Positions 14,641-22,495 of a stretch of DNA of 22,495 nucleotides are shown one piece after another (position 1 is the first letter of the stretch; every line of letters starts with the position of its first letter). This DNA is from Parachlamydiales bacterium (lineage in GTDB: Bacteria > Chlamydiota > Chlamydiia > Chlamydiales > JAJFMK01). The notes under the pieces were generated by a model. It was given only the letters and a program-made list of their open reading frames with translations. It was not told the DNA's origin and searched no databases. Location of the stretch: the NCBI GenBank assembly GCA_020050175.1, contig JAGVKY010000047.1, forward strand, positions 1-22,495. The letters run 5' to 3'. The translations under genes were made by a program, and so were the position numbers.

Positions 14641-16546
14641 TGAGTTCTACTATTTCCTGCTGGAGCTCGGCTTTCCTTTGAGCAGTCATAAAATCCCATT
14701 TCAGTGCTTTTTCTCTCTCAGAAATGGAGGTCGCTTTATCGACGTTTTCTGCTTTGCCCGAAAGCTTAAGCACTCTTTTCAGATTCAGAGCCATTGCATT
14801 CTCGCCCATTTGAGCTAAAAATTTTTCAACTATATAACGCCGAGAGAGAGGAGAAAGTGATCGGCCATCAGGACCAAAAGCCTCTTTTTCACTTCCAATT
14901 TTTTCTAAGAGTTCTATTCTACTAACTTGAAAAGTAGGTGTTAGGTAGGAAGAGATAATTGATTCTTGGGCTGATCGCCCCTCTCTTATTTTCTTTCCAT
15001 CGAACTGAGTTCCTAAAATACCAATTAAATAGAGATCTGTTTCATTTTCTTCCGGATTCCTAACATCAAAGGTACCCTGGATAGAGATTATCATTTGATT
15101 GAAATTACCTTCCGCATCTTCAATGATCGAATAATTGGGAATGGAGGTCGCTCGCGTTTCATCCATTTGCAAATTCTTTTGTTGAAAATTTATTTGCCTA
15201 TTTTTTATTCGATCAATTAAAGAATAACGAATCGTAAAAATCGCATCCCATGCTTGGGATAATCCTCGAACCATTCCATTCAAATTAGGACCTAACGATT
15301 CCCAACCAAGATCTGCAAATGCGTTTACGTGTAATACTGGATCTTTGAAATTTAAAAATGTCGTTTTATTTTCATCTCCCGACAAATTGGCATAAAAATA
15401 GATGCTCCTATTTGTATCTAATATAAAATTATACTCAAGTCTGGGGTCTGAATAACCGATAGAGTTCAGGTAAATCTCAAAAGGCTCCCTCGGTATTAAC
15501 CGGTAAGCTTCAATAAAAGTTTTTAGTTCTGGGTCTTCTAACAAGATGTCGTTTAATTCTGGCTTGGTTACTTCCTCGATTAAATAGTGAGAGTAAACTG
15601 GGTTTACATCAGCTGTAAGAGGCCAAGTGGCAAGCACAATAGTGATGTAACCTCGATAGTCCAGATGTGTTGCAGGATCTTTAATAAAGGGCCTATAAAT
15701 AAGGGCCCCATTAAAAAAATCAATAAAAAAAGGCCCTTGCACACTATCTTGACCAAACTTAAGCTCGACTTGTCTTGCGCAGACAGCTCTAAGGTCATTT
15801 ATCTTTTCGACTAATTTCTCATCTCGTTTCACACTTAACTTTTCTAATGTTTTGCCGAAGGAAATAAATGTTTCTAGCTGCTCTAACCGTCCATCCCATT
15901 GATAAGCAGTTTCTTTAAACAAATTCGTATGGAGCGGGACAATAACTTTTAAAAGTTCTATTAGATCGTTCTCCGAAAGCTTTTTTGCAAGCTCTGGCAA
16001 TAACTGATCCATTTCCTTCAATTTTGCAGGAGAGAGCTCACCAACTTTGAGCTCTTTAAGAAAATTTAAGAATGGTACGGGAAAGGCTAAGGCAACTCTT
16101 CGATCCGTAAAAAAGGCGATCTTTTGCCCCCTTTCTACCTCATGATCAATTAAACTTACTGCTAAGTCATATTTCTCTTGGAATTCAGGCAGAAACGAAA
16201 ATCTCTGAGATAGGCTCCTCATTTCTACGAGTTGCTCTCTCGGTATCTTTTTATTCTCGAGGAGATGGGCGCCAATATTCCCTGTTAAAGCCATCAATCT
16301 AAGGCGTGCGACTTGTATCTCATGACGAAAGAAGAGGGTATAAACACCTTGAACTAAAGCTAATGCGCCCTGATGAATCCATTTGAAAAATCGAGTAGTA
16401 ACCCTTGCAACAGTTGAGTAGAAAGAAAAGGTCATCTTGGCAATGCCAACGATTTTTTTGTCAGTTTGACGTCGCTCTGGAAGATGCGCACCATCTATAT
16501 GGGGTGGTGGTACTCCTTGAGGTTCAACAGGTGGTAATGGTGCCAT
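14636..16546 (-). CDS. Unrecognised 636-residue protein, possible effector
   Basis: I do not recognise this protein. It opens with a proline-rich, probably disordered tail (residues 1-20, many PP). A hydrophobic amphipathic region (about 33-75) and a helical segment shared with the downstream 197-residue protein (47-138) follow. The remaining 500 residues are a mixed alpha/beta soluble region with no motif I can place. Segment 290-480 (with ADVNPVYSHYLIEEV and the acidic LNDILLEDPELKTF) looks globular. No classical signal peptide is present. The start ATG at 16546 has no visible Shine-Dalgarno and lies 36 bases after the ligA stop, so read-through from ligA or a local promoter are both possible. 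A type III secreted role would fit the lineage but is not shown by sequence. Confidence 0.82.
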   Translation of the reverse strand: MAPLPPVEPQGVPPPHIDGAHLPERRQTDKKIVGIAKMTFSFYSTVARVTTRFFKWIHQGALALVQGVYTLFFRHEIQVARLRLMALTGNIGAHLLENKKIPREQLVEMRSLSQRFSFLPEFQEKYDLAVSLIDHEVERGQKIAFFTDRRVALAFPVPFLNFLKELKVGELSPAKLKEMDQLLPELAKKLSENDLIELLKVIVPLHTNLFKETAYQWDGRLEQLETFISFGKTLEKLSVKRDEKLVEKINDLRAVCARQVELKFGQDSVQGPFFIDFFNGALIYRPFIKDPATHLDYRGYITIVLATWPLTADVNPVYSHYLIEEVTKPELNDILLEDPELKTFIEAYRLIPREPFEIYLNSIGYSDPRLEYNFILDTNRSIYFYANLSGDENKTTFLNFKDPVLHVNAFADLGWESLGPNLNGMVRGLSQAWDAIFTIRYSLIDRIKNRQINFQQKNLQMDETRATSIPNYSIIEDAEGNFNQMIISIQGTFDVRNPEENETDLYLIGILGTQFDGKKIREGRSAQESIISSYLTPTFQVSRIELLEKIGSEKEAFGPDGRSLSPLSRRYIVEKFLAQMGENAMALNLKRVLKLSGKAENVDKATSISEREKALKWDFMTAQRKAELQQEIVELN

Positions 16547-16582
16547 GACATTTTAATCATCAGATATTTAGGTTAAGTCTTA

Positions 16583-18559
16583 TTAAATTTTGTTTAAAAT
16601 TTCTTGCTCAGTCAGGATAGAGACTCCAAAACGTTTTGCCTTATCGAGTTTGGAGCCTGCATTTTCACCAAGAATTAGAAAATCGGTCTTTTTAGAGAGC
16701 GACTCCGAAACCTTTCCCCCTCTGGACTGTAACAAGTCAGCCATCTGTTCGCGCGGCATAGAGAGAGTTCCTGTGATGACAAAGCTTTTCCCTTTAAAAA
16801 AGGGATTTTCAATTAAAACCCGTTCTTGGAGGTTTAAACCATTTGTTATAAGTCTTCTGATTTCAATCTGGTTTTTTGGATGAGAAAAATAGGCAAAAAG
16901 TGTCTCTGCCACTTTCTCTCCAACACCTTCAACGGCAAAATAATCTCCCATCTCTAAACGAAAAAGAGAGTCAAAGTCCTTCCATTTTTGGGCAATAGCC
17001 TCAGCTGTCGCAATTCCGACATGGCGAATGCCTAAAGCATGAAGAATTCGAGAAAATGGGGCATTTTTGGCTGCAGAAATCGCATTTAAAAGGTTTTGAA
17101 CCGATTTTTCTTTAAACCCTTCGATTTGTCCGATTTGCTCTCTTGTTAAGGCAAAAACATCGGCAGGCTCTTTGACAAAGCCCAACTGGATGAGTTTTTC
17201 CATCACCTTTTCCCCCAATCCATCAATGTCCAGCCCTTGTTTGCTGACAAAAAAAAGAAGGCGGCGAAAACGTTGTTCTGGACACCCTTCTATATTGGGG
17301 CACCGGATGGCAACTTCCTCGGGCAATTCAACAATCTCAGTACCGCAACTTGGACAATGGGTAGGAGGGACCCAGGGATGTCCTCCTTCGGCATGGGAAA
17401 CGACTTCAACAACTTTGGGGATGACGTCTCCCCCCTTTTCAATCAGAACCTCATCCCCAATTCTCACATCGAGCCTTTCTATCTCTTCCCGATTATGGAG
17501 AGAGGCTCTTGCGATCGTGCTGCCAGCCAAAAATACAGGTTCCAAATCTGCGACAGGAGTGAGAACGCCTGTTCGCCCAACATTCACCCGAATATCCAAA
17601 ATACGACTTTTAGCTTGTTCGGCATGGAATTTATAGGCAACAGCCCAACGAGGATTTTTCCCTGCAGCCCCTAATTCTTCTTGATCTTGCAGAGAATTAA
17701 GCTTGATCACTACACCATCGATTTCAAAGGGGAGAAGGGGGCGCTCTTTTTCGATCCGCTCAATATGGGCAAAAATAGCATCGGTTGTTGCGGCAACTTC
17801 AACAAATGGAAGAGTGGGAAAACCGATTTTTTTTAACCAAGCTTGGACCTCACCTTGTGTTTTACAAGGGATTTTTGGATGGGGTAAGACTGAATAAAAT
17901 CCCACTTCGAGCCCCCTTTTTGCCACCTCTTTAGGGTCTAAAAGTTTAAGCGATCCAGAGGCTGCATTGCGAGGATTTGCCCATAGAGGTTCCCCCTCCC
18001 TTTTTTTCTCTGCATTCAGTCTTTCAAAGGCTTTTTTAGGCATATAAACCTCACCCCTAACTTCTAAAAGGTCAGGTAAATCGTCTGAATGTAGCTGGAT
18101 AGGCAAGTTTTGGATCATTCTTAGATTATGAGTGATCTCATCACCCTCTTTACCATTCCCTCTGGTAGCGCCAAGAACGAATCGCCCTTTTTCGTATCTG
18201 GCAGTGAAGGCAACCCCATCCATTTTAATTTCGCAACAAAAGTCATGAGATCCTTTTCCTAACCCCTTTTTTACCCTTTCAATAAAAGCTTCCACTTCCT
18301 CTCTTGAATAGGTGTTGGGCAATGAAAGCATCGGCTTAGCGTGCTGAATGACCGGGAAATTGCCCACAAGAGCTTCCATCACTCTTTGTGTGGGAGAATC
18401 TGGAGTGATCCAATCAGGATGCTCCTTCTCGATTGATTCTAGCTTTTTTAGGAGCTGATCAAAGACCTCATCGGAGATTTCGGGCTGGTTTTCGATGTAA
18501 TAGAGACGGTTATGGCGCCAAAGCTCATCCACTAACCGTAAATAATTTTCTTTTTTCAA
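16583..18559 (-). CDS. ligA: NAD-dependent DNA ligase
   Basis: The enzyme seals nicks in DNA replication and repair using NAD. The 658-residue protein is full length: an N-terminal Ia domain, catalytic lysine K112 in KMDG, nucleotidyltransferase motifs RGEVYM and EIDGVVIK, the OB fold, a four-cysteine zinc finger (C402, C405, C420, C426), helix-hairpin-helix repeats (about 430-570) and a C-terminal BRCT domain (about 585-658, FVITGTLSMPREQ). The start is a UUG at 18559 in a UUGA overlap with the glgB stop. The next ATG (codon 61) would delete the Ia domain. No strong ribosome-binding site is seen, so expression probably depends on reinitiation after glgB. Confidence 0.97.
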   Translation of the reverse strand: MKKENYLRLVDELWRHNRLYYIENQPEISDEVFDQLLKKLESIEKEHPDWITPDSPTQRVMEALVGNFPVIQHAKPMLSLPNTYSREEVEAFIERVKKGLGKGSHDFCCEIKMDGVAFTARYEKGRFVLGATRGNGKEGDEITHNLRMIQNLPIQLHSDDLPDLLEVRGEVYMPKKAFERLNAEKKREGEPLWANPRNAASGSLKLLDPKEVAKRGLEVGFYSVLPHPKIPCKTQGEVQAWLKKIGFPTLPFVEVAATTDAIFAHIERIEKERPLLPFEIDGVVIKLNSLQDQEELGAAGKNPRWAVAYKFHAEQAKSRILDIRVNVGRTGVLTPVADLEPVFLAGSTIARASLHNREEIERLDVRIGDEVLIEKGGDVIPKVVEVVSHAEGGHPWVPPTHCPSCGTEIVELPEEVAIRCPNIEGCPEQRFRRLLFFVSKQGLDIDGLGEKVMEKLIQLGFVKEPADVFALTREQIGQIEGFKEKSVQNLLNAISAAKNAPFSRILHALGIRHVGIATAEAIAQKWKDFDSLFRLEMGDYFAVEGVGEKVAETLFAYFSHPKNQIEIRRLITNGLNLQERVLIENPFFKGKSFVITGTLSMPREQMADLLQSRGGKVSESLSKKTDFLILGENAGSKLDKAKRFGVSILTEQEILNKI

Positions 18560-20658
18560 CTTATTTCAAAAATCGAGGTTGCTAATGGGGGAAGCTCGAT
18601 AGCTAGGTGGGTCGGTGAACTTGAAACCACTTTCCCTCCCTTTCCAGAGCCTCCAAATCTCTCATCATCACTGATAAGAAGAGGCCTCCATGATGCCACA
18701 TTTTTGAGTGGTAGGGAATAGGAAGGGAAATAAGAAGGAGAAAAGTTATGAACGACAAGAACGGTACGCCCATTTTCAGCTTTTCTTAAGAAGGCAAGAA
18801 CTGAATTGTCATGATCTGAGAAATCGACCCATTCAAAACCCTGGTAACTATCATCCAATTGCCAAAGGGCTGGCTCTTTTAAGTAGAGATGGTTGATTTC
18901 TCGAACAAAAGTTTTTAAACCGTCGTGAGAAGGGAATGTTGTCAAAAACCATTCCACCTCCCCTTTACAGTTCCACTCTTTCCATTGACCGATTTCTGCC
19001 CCTTGAAAAATAAGTTTTTTTCCTGGATGGGTCATCATATAGCCGATAAAAAGCCTCGCATTAGCAAATTGCTGCCAATAATCGCCCGGGAATCGACCCA
19101 TCAGGCTATTTTTTCCATGAACTACTTCATCATGGGAAAGGACTAGAACAAACCTTTCGCTAAAGGCGTAAATTAAACTAAATGTCAGGTCCCCCTGGTG
19201 ATACTTTCGGTAAATCCCATCCTTTGAAAAATAGCGAAGAGTGTCATTCATCCACCCCATGTTCCACTTATAATCAAACCCAAGGCCGCCATACCGAAGA
19301 GGATGAGTGATACCGGGAAATGCAGATGACTCTTCTGCAATCATGACGACGCCTGGTACTTTTTCATGAACAATGGAATTAAGGTGTTTTAGGAATTCTA
19401 TCGCCTCAAGGTTTTCATTCCCCCCATAAATATTGGGGATCCATTCCCCATGCTTCCGACCATAATCGAGGTAAAGCATCGAGGCAACTGCATCAACTCT
19501 AAGACCATCGATATGCATCTCTTTCAACCAAAAAAGGGCGCTGACCATCAAAAAATTACGCACTTCAACGCGGCCAAAGTTGAAGATGTAAGTATCCCAG
19601 TGGGGATGCCACCCTTGTCGAGGATCCTCATGTTCATAAAGGGCTGTCCCATCAAACCTGGAAAGGGCATGACCGTCAGAGGGAAAATGACCTGGCACCC
19701 AATCTAAAAAAAGGCCAATTCCGATGGAATGAAGATGATTGACGAAGTATTTAAAATCCTCCGGAGAGCCAAAACGGCTCGTAGGAGCAAAATACCCAAT
19801 AATTTGGTATCCCCAGGATTCGTCTAATGGATGTTCAAGAATGGGGAGAAGTTGAACGTGCGTGTAACCCATCTCCAAACAATAACTACCGAGAGCATGA
19901 GCTGCTTCTCGATAACAGAGTCCTTTTCGCCATGAACCAAGATGAACTTCGTAAATATTGATTGGTTGATTGTAAGTGCTTGCTTTTCGTTTCTCCATCC
20001 ACTCTTCGTCTGTGAAGATGAAGTTATCTTCATACAATACTGAAGCAGTTTTAGGACGCACTTCAAAAGCCAGGGCATAGGGATCGCTTTTTATTAAACG
20101 CCCCCCGTTTTGGGTATGGATTTCGAACTTATAACGCATGCCAGCGGTTAGGCCTGGAATAAAAATTTCCCAGATCCCTGAATAACCAAGACTTCTTAGA
20201 GGATTGACTCGCCCATCCCAGTGATTAAAATCTCCCACTATCGATACAGCCATAGCTGAAGGAGCCCAGACAGTAAATCTTGCCCCTTTAATCCCGCAAT
20301 GTGTCGTTATTCTTCCACCCATCACCTCGTAGAGTTGATAATGAACTCCATGGGAAAAAAGGTATTGGTCTAGCTCTCCAAAGCTAGGCGGAAATGCATA
20401 GGGATCCTCAGCCAAAAGACCAGAACTATGGAACACTTTATAGTCATTGAAGCTGGGGTGCTCTTTGGTTCTGAAAACAAAGATCCCCTCTCTATCACTA
20501 GGCTCTAAGGAGACTCTCTTACCGCGCCATTGGATCCATAGCTCTTTAGCTCCCGGACGAAACAGGGAGATCTCCCACCCGTCTGCGACTTTGTGAATGC
20601 CGAGTCTTTGATGGGGATCATGCATGAGTAGAGGTGCGGATAGCAGAGATTGGATCAT
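18556..20658 (-). CDS. glgB: 1,4-alpha-glucan branching enzyme
   Basis: GlgB introduces alpha-1,6 branches into glycogen. The protein has an N-terminal CBM48 region (FTVWAPSAMAVSIVGDFNHWDG) and a GH13 barrel. The nucleophile is D396 in GLRVDAVASMLYLDY, the acid/base is E449 in AEES, and the third acid is D517 in SHDEVVHGK (numbering from the UUG at 20679). A GH13 C-terminal beta domain follows. Two starts are possible: UUG at 20679 (707 residues) or ATG at 20658 (700 residues), both before the family's PHQRLGIH segment. I use the ATG because it is the stronger codon, although its ribosome-binding site (AAAGGT, very close) is not ideal. The gene is divergent from the Inc-like gene across an AT-rich gap and overlaps ligA. 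Confidence 0.95.
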   Translation of the reverse strand: MIQSLLSAPLLMHDPHQRLGIHKVADGWEISLFRPGAKELWIQWRGKRVSLEPSDREGIFVFRTKEHPSFNDYKVFHSSGLLAEDPYAFPPSFGELDQYLFSHGVHYQLYEVMGGRITTHCGIKGARFTVWAPSAMAVSIVGDFNHWDGRVNPLRSLGYSGIWEIFIPGLTAGMRYKFEIHTQNGGRLIKSDPYALAFEVRPKTASVLYEDNFIFTDEEWMEKRKASTYNQPINIYEVHLGSWRKGLCYREAAHALGSYCLEMGYTHVQLLPILEHPLDESWGYQIIGYFAPTSRFGSPEDFKYFVNHLHSIGIGLFLDWVPGHFPSDGHALSRFDGTALYEHEDPRQGWHPHWDTYIFNFGRVEVRNFLMVSALFWLKEMHIDGLRVDAVASMLYLDYGRKHGEWIPNIYGGNENLEAIEFLKHLNSIVHEKVPGVVMIAEESSAFPGITHPLRYGGLGFDYKWNMGWMNDTLRYFSKDGIYRKYHQGDLTFSLIYAFSERFVLVLSHDEVVHGKNSLMGRFPGDYWQQFANARLFIGYMMTHPGKKLIFQGAEIGQWKEWNCKGEVEWFLTTFPSHDGLKTFVREINHLYLKEPALWQLDDSYQGFEWVDFSDHDNSVLAFLRKAENGRTVLVVHNFSPSYFPSYSLPLKNVASWRPLLISDDERFGGSGKGGKVVSSSPTHLAIELPPLATSIFEIS

Positions 20659-20662
20659 ACCT

Positions 20663-20693
20663 TTAACATATATTAACAAATAATTTTTATAAT
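20663..20693 (+). promoter_or_regulatory. Promoter for the Inc-like gene
   Basis: TTAACA (20663-20668), a 19-base spacer and a perfect TATAAT (20688-20693) precede a leader of about 25 bases with AGGA (20716-20719), 4 bases before the ATG at 20724. The -35 half overlaps the possible start codons of glgB on the other strand, so the two divergent genes may interfere with or share regulation. The spacer is longer than ideal. Confidence 0.5.
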
Positions 20694-20723
20694 CTTCTTC
20701 AATTTTAAAAAAGTTAGGAACTC

Positions 20724-21482
20724 ATGGCAGCTGTACCCTTTAGATTAGACCTTCCCAATCAAAATCAGTATCTTCGCTGGGAAAATCAGATCAACAACTA
20801 TCTTTATTCCGCTGAAGATGCCTTAAAGGGCGTTGAGGAGCTTGAGGCAAAAGTAAGGCCTGAGGTCGAAAGACTTAGAGGCGAAATTCACAAACCAACA
20901 ACAAAATCGGGTGCTTTGAATGTGCAGATTATCTGCATTTTAACTCTTAAAGTTTTTGCATTAGCCGGTGCCTGGATCTCTAGTAACTCTGTCTTTAGTG
21001 CGATTAAACTTCCGATTTTTGCCTTCATCAGCAGAATCTCTTATGCAAGTCCCATTAGTTGGATCGTTGCCTTTATCGTCAGTACGATTGCCTTTAACAT
21101 CATGACAGGAATTGCCGATTGGGTCCTTGAACCTTTCCGGAAAAAAATCATGGAAACTGACGGCTTTAAGCTCATGCAAGAAGTTTATAAAGTTCGCGGC
21201 TGCTTAGCTGTTCTTCGCGATGAAATTTCAAAGGTAGAAAAGGAGATCGAGGTTCTTAAAGCGACTGCGCTAAAAGAGGGTGGAATGGTCGAAGGAGAAA
21301 AAAACCTTTTAACCGCCGTCCTAGTACAAGCAAAAATTCGTTTAAATGACAAGAAGACTGAGCTAGAACAATGGTACACCGACCAAAAAGTGAACGAGGT
21401 TGTTGGCTGGCACAGATTTGTTATCCCACTTCTCGAAGAGAAAGACTTTAGTAACGCAATTTTTCGATTTATTGCTCCTTAA
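20724..21482 (+). CDS. Two-lobed hydrophobic, coiled-coil protein; candidate inclusion-membrane (Inc) protein
   Basis: I recognise no family motif in the 252 residues. An N-terminal soluble part (1-62, helical and charged) is followed by a long hydrophobic block in two lobes (about 65-103 and 108-133), separated by a short loop around SRISYASP. A C-terminal coiled-coil-prone region (about 145-225, rich in E, K and L heptads) follows. Two close membrane segments with cytosolic ends and a coiled coil are the usual plan of chlamydial Inc proteins, which are secreted by type III secretion into the inclusion membrane. That identity is inferred from architecture only. It has its own promoter and ribosome-binding site and ends 14 bases inside the convergent gene. 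An ordinary inner-membrane protein is the alternative. Confidence 0.8.
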   Translation: MAAVPFRLDLPNQNQYLRWENQINNYLYSAEDALKGVEELEAKVRPEVERLRGEIHKPTTKSGALNVQIICILTLKVFALAGAWISSNSVFSAIKLPIFAFISRISYASPISWIVAFIVSTIAFNIMTGIADWVLEPFRKKIMETDGFKLMQEVYKVRGCLAVLRDEISKVEKEIEVLKATALKEGGMVEGEKNLLTAVLVQAKIRLNDKKTELEQWYTDQKVNEVVGWHRFVIPLLEEKDFSNAIFRFIAP

Positions 21483-22404
21483 GGAACTTATCGAGAAAAA
21501 AGCTCTGATTTGCCGGAAGGAAAATCGGCTTTAAAAGATTAATATTTTTTCTCTCAATGTGAACACTGGAAAGACCCTTAGCCTCTAAGCGAAGGGTCTT
21601 TTCTTTTTCTGTAGTAAGAGCCGCTCTTCTTACAATCTTTTTTCTCCATTCGAGATCGCAGCGAAAGCCGTCGAGCAAAACCCCTTTTAATCTTCCTGAA
21701 GGAAGTTCTTGCGGTAATGCTGGGCAAAGAGAAATAAGATCATTCTCCTCTTTTACAAAAAAAGCTTCGATTTTGGTCCTCAAGCCTTGCAAAAAGGCCA
21801 TTGGATCAGGAAAAGAAAGGGAATATCCAAGACGTTTAGTGTCTTTACCAGTTGGTACTAAAAGCCCTTCAAATCCTCCCAGAACGAGATCTTTAATCTC
21901 CCCTTCAATGGGGTTTTTTGCTTTTTCATACCAAACCAAAAAACGGTAGAGAGTTGAAAGTTGATGGACCCAATCCCCTTTCTCAACCACTCGTTCCCAA
22001 CTTCTCTTTCGATAAGAGACAACGGAGAGCCGTTCATTAGTTGAAGGAGGATGACCTAAAACTTTAGGTCGCGGTAATTCCCACCTCCCCTCTGCCCCTT
22101 TATCTTGAATCAAAAAGAGATCTTCACTTTCTCTTTGACACTTGAAACGAAAAAAGCCGCGAGCATCTTTGCCAAAAACAAGAATTGCTCCTTTTTCTAA
22201 ATCTTGAACAACTGTAAAACCAGAAACAGCTCCTTCAAGAGGTAAAGATATCTCCTCTTCTACCTCTCCCAAAAGATCTTGAATCTTGATCAATGTCGGA
22301 TAAATCTGAAATTTGAGAGAGCTGCCAGGAAAAAGAAGAGATATTCCTGGGGTATGGGAAAAAGGGAGAAAGCGCTCCCGAATCGAAATTTGCGGCATGC
22401 CCAT
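21469..22404 (-). CDS. Conserved-looking hypothetical protein with a glycoside-hydrolase-like C-terminal segment
   Basis: The protein has 311 residues from the ATG at 22404. Two in-frame UUG codons directly before it could extend it by 2. The bulk looks like a beta-rich fold with no motif I can place. The segment LCPALPQELPSGRLKGVLLDGFRCDLEW (split by a few residues around 226-255) resembles the end of GH95/GH65-type glycoside hydrolases, where LPxLPxxWxSGxVKGLxxxGGFxVDxxW leads into the C-terminal beta domain. No catalytic domain of such an enzyme is present, so this may be a detached accessory domain or a chance resemblance. It could relate to the nearby glgB, but the two are separated by a gene on the other strand. 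The 91 bases upstream show no convincing promoter. Confidence 0.75.
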   Translation of the reverse strand: MGMPQISIRERFLPFSHTPGISLLFPGSSLKFQIYPTLIKIQDLLGEVEEEISLPLEGAVSGFTVVQDLEKGAILVFGKDARGFFRFKCQRESEDLFLIQDKGAEGRWELPRPKVLGHPPSTNERLSVVSYRKRSWERVVEKGDWVHQLSTLYRFLVWYEKAKNPIEGEIKDLVLGGFEGLLVPTGKDTKRLGYSLSFPDPMAFLQGLRTKIEAFFVKEENDLISLCPALPQELPSGRLKGVLLDGFRCDLEWRKKIVRRAALTTEKEKTLRLEAKGLSSVHIERKNINLLKPIFLPANQSFFLDKFLKEQ

Positions 22405-22495
22405 CAACAATATCTTCTAAACTATTTGAAATCAACGCAGGGAATGAATTGAAAAATTAATGCAAAAACACCTGTTCTTAAAAAAAAGAATGGTA

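Noticed and set aside
17172..17674. Two overlapping open frames of about 150 codons on the plus strand opposite ligA
   Set aside because: They lie wholly antisense to strongly conserved LigA domains (zinc finger and HhH region), have unrelated low-complexity translations and no ribosome-binding site.
20665..20702. Minus-strand promoter for glgB (TTGAAG ... TAATAT)
   Set aside because: The spacer is 21 bases, and no better -10 at proper spacing is present in the AT-rich gap.
21500..21540. Possible terminator hairpin GCCG...CGGC just after the Inc-like gene
   Set aside because: Only four pairs with a ten-base loop and no proper T-run, and it lies within the coding sequence of the convergent gene.

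Overview
The window reads as a chromosomal segment of a member of the Chlamydiota outside the classical Chlamydiaceae (an environmental, Parachlamydia/Waddlia/Simkania-like lineage). This placement is an inference. It rests on cysS lying next to an acyltransferase/acyl-ACP synthetase gene, a complete NAD-dependent ligase, a glycogen-branching enzyme, and unrecognised proteins that look like inclusion-membrane or effector proteins. The DNA is moderately AT-rich and gene-dense. No gap exceeds 190 bases, and I see no rRNA, tRNA, CRISPR array, insertion sequence or phage gene.

Layout. Positions 1-1848 (minus strand) hold the start of a ComB-like phosphatase gene and, overlapping it by 4 bases, a pentatricopeptide-repeat (PPR) protein, a class that is rare in bacteria. 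Positions 2035-6083 (minus) hold cysS and, upstream and overlapping it, an 880-residue lipid enzyme that fuses acyltransferase, acyl carrier protein and acyl-ACP synthetase. Positions 6100-7406 (plus) hold a rhodanese and bioB, also overlapping by 4 bases. Positions 7330-10519 (minus) hold the rest of a biotin cluster: bioA, bioD, bioC and a small alpha/beta hydrolase that I take for the pimeloyl-ACP methyl ester esterase. bioF is absent. Positions 10566-13890 (minus) hold an Mla/MCE phospholipid transporter core (mlaE, mlaF, mlaD) coupled to yqgE/algH.

Positions 13931-16546 (minus) hold two unrecognised genes whose N-terminal domains look homologous to each other. Positions 16583-20679 (minus) hold ligA and glgB in an overlapping pair. 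Positions 20724-21482 (plus) hold a two-lobed hydrophobic, coiled-coil protein resembling an Inc protein. It converges with a 311-residue protein (21469-22404, minus) whose tail resembles the C-terminal region of some glycoside hydrolases.

How it fits together. Several genes concern acyl-ACP and lipid chemistry. The fused Aas can in principle charge a fatty acid onto its own ACP and pass it to a lysolipid. The Mla core moves phospholipid between membranes. BioC and the esterase use the fatty-acid synthesis machinery to make pimeloyl-ACP for biotin, which is the cofactor of acetyl-CoA carboxylase. Translation is tightly coupled throughout: stop/start overlaps of 1 to 46 bases occur at nine same-strand junctions, two of them UUGA overlaps with UUG starts. 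The points most worth following up are the PPR protein, the in-cis ACP of Aas, the unusual esterase and missing bioF, the dyad at the start of the biotin operon, and the paralogous unknown pair.
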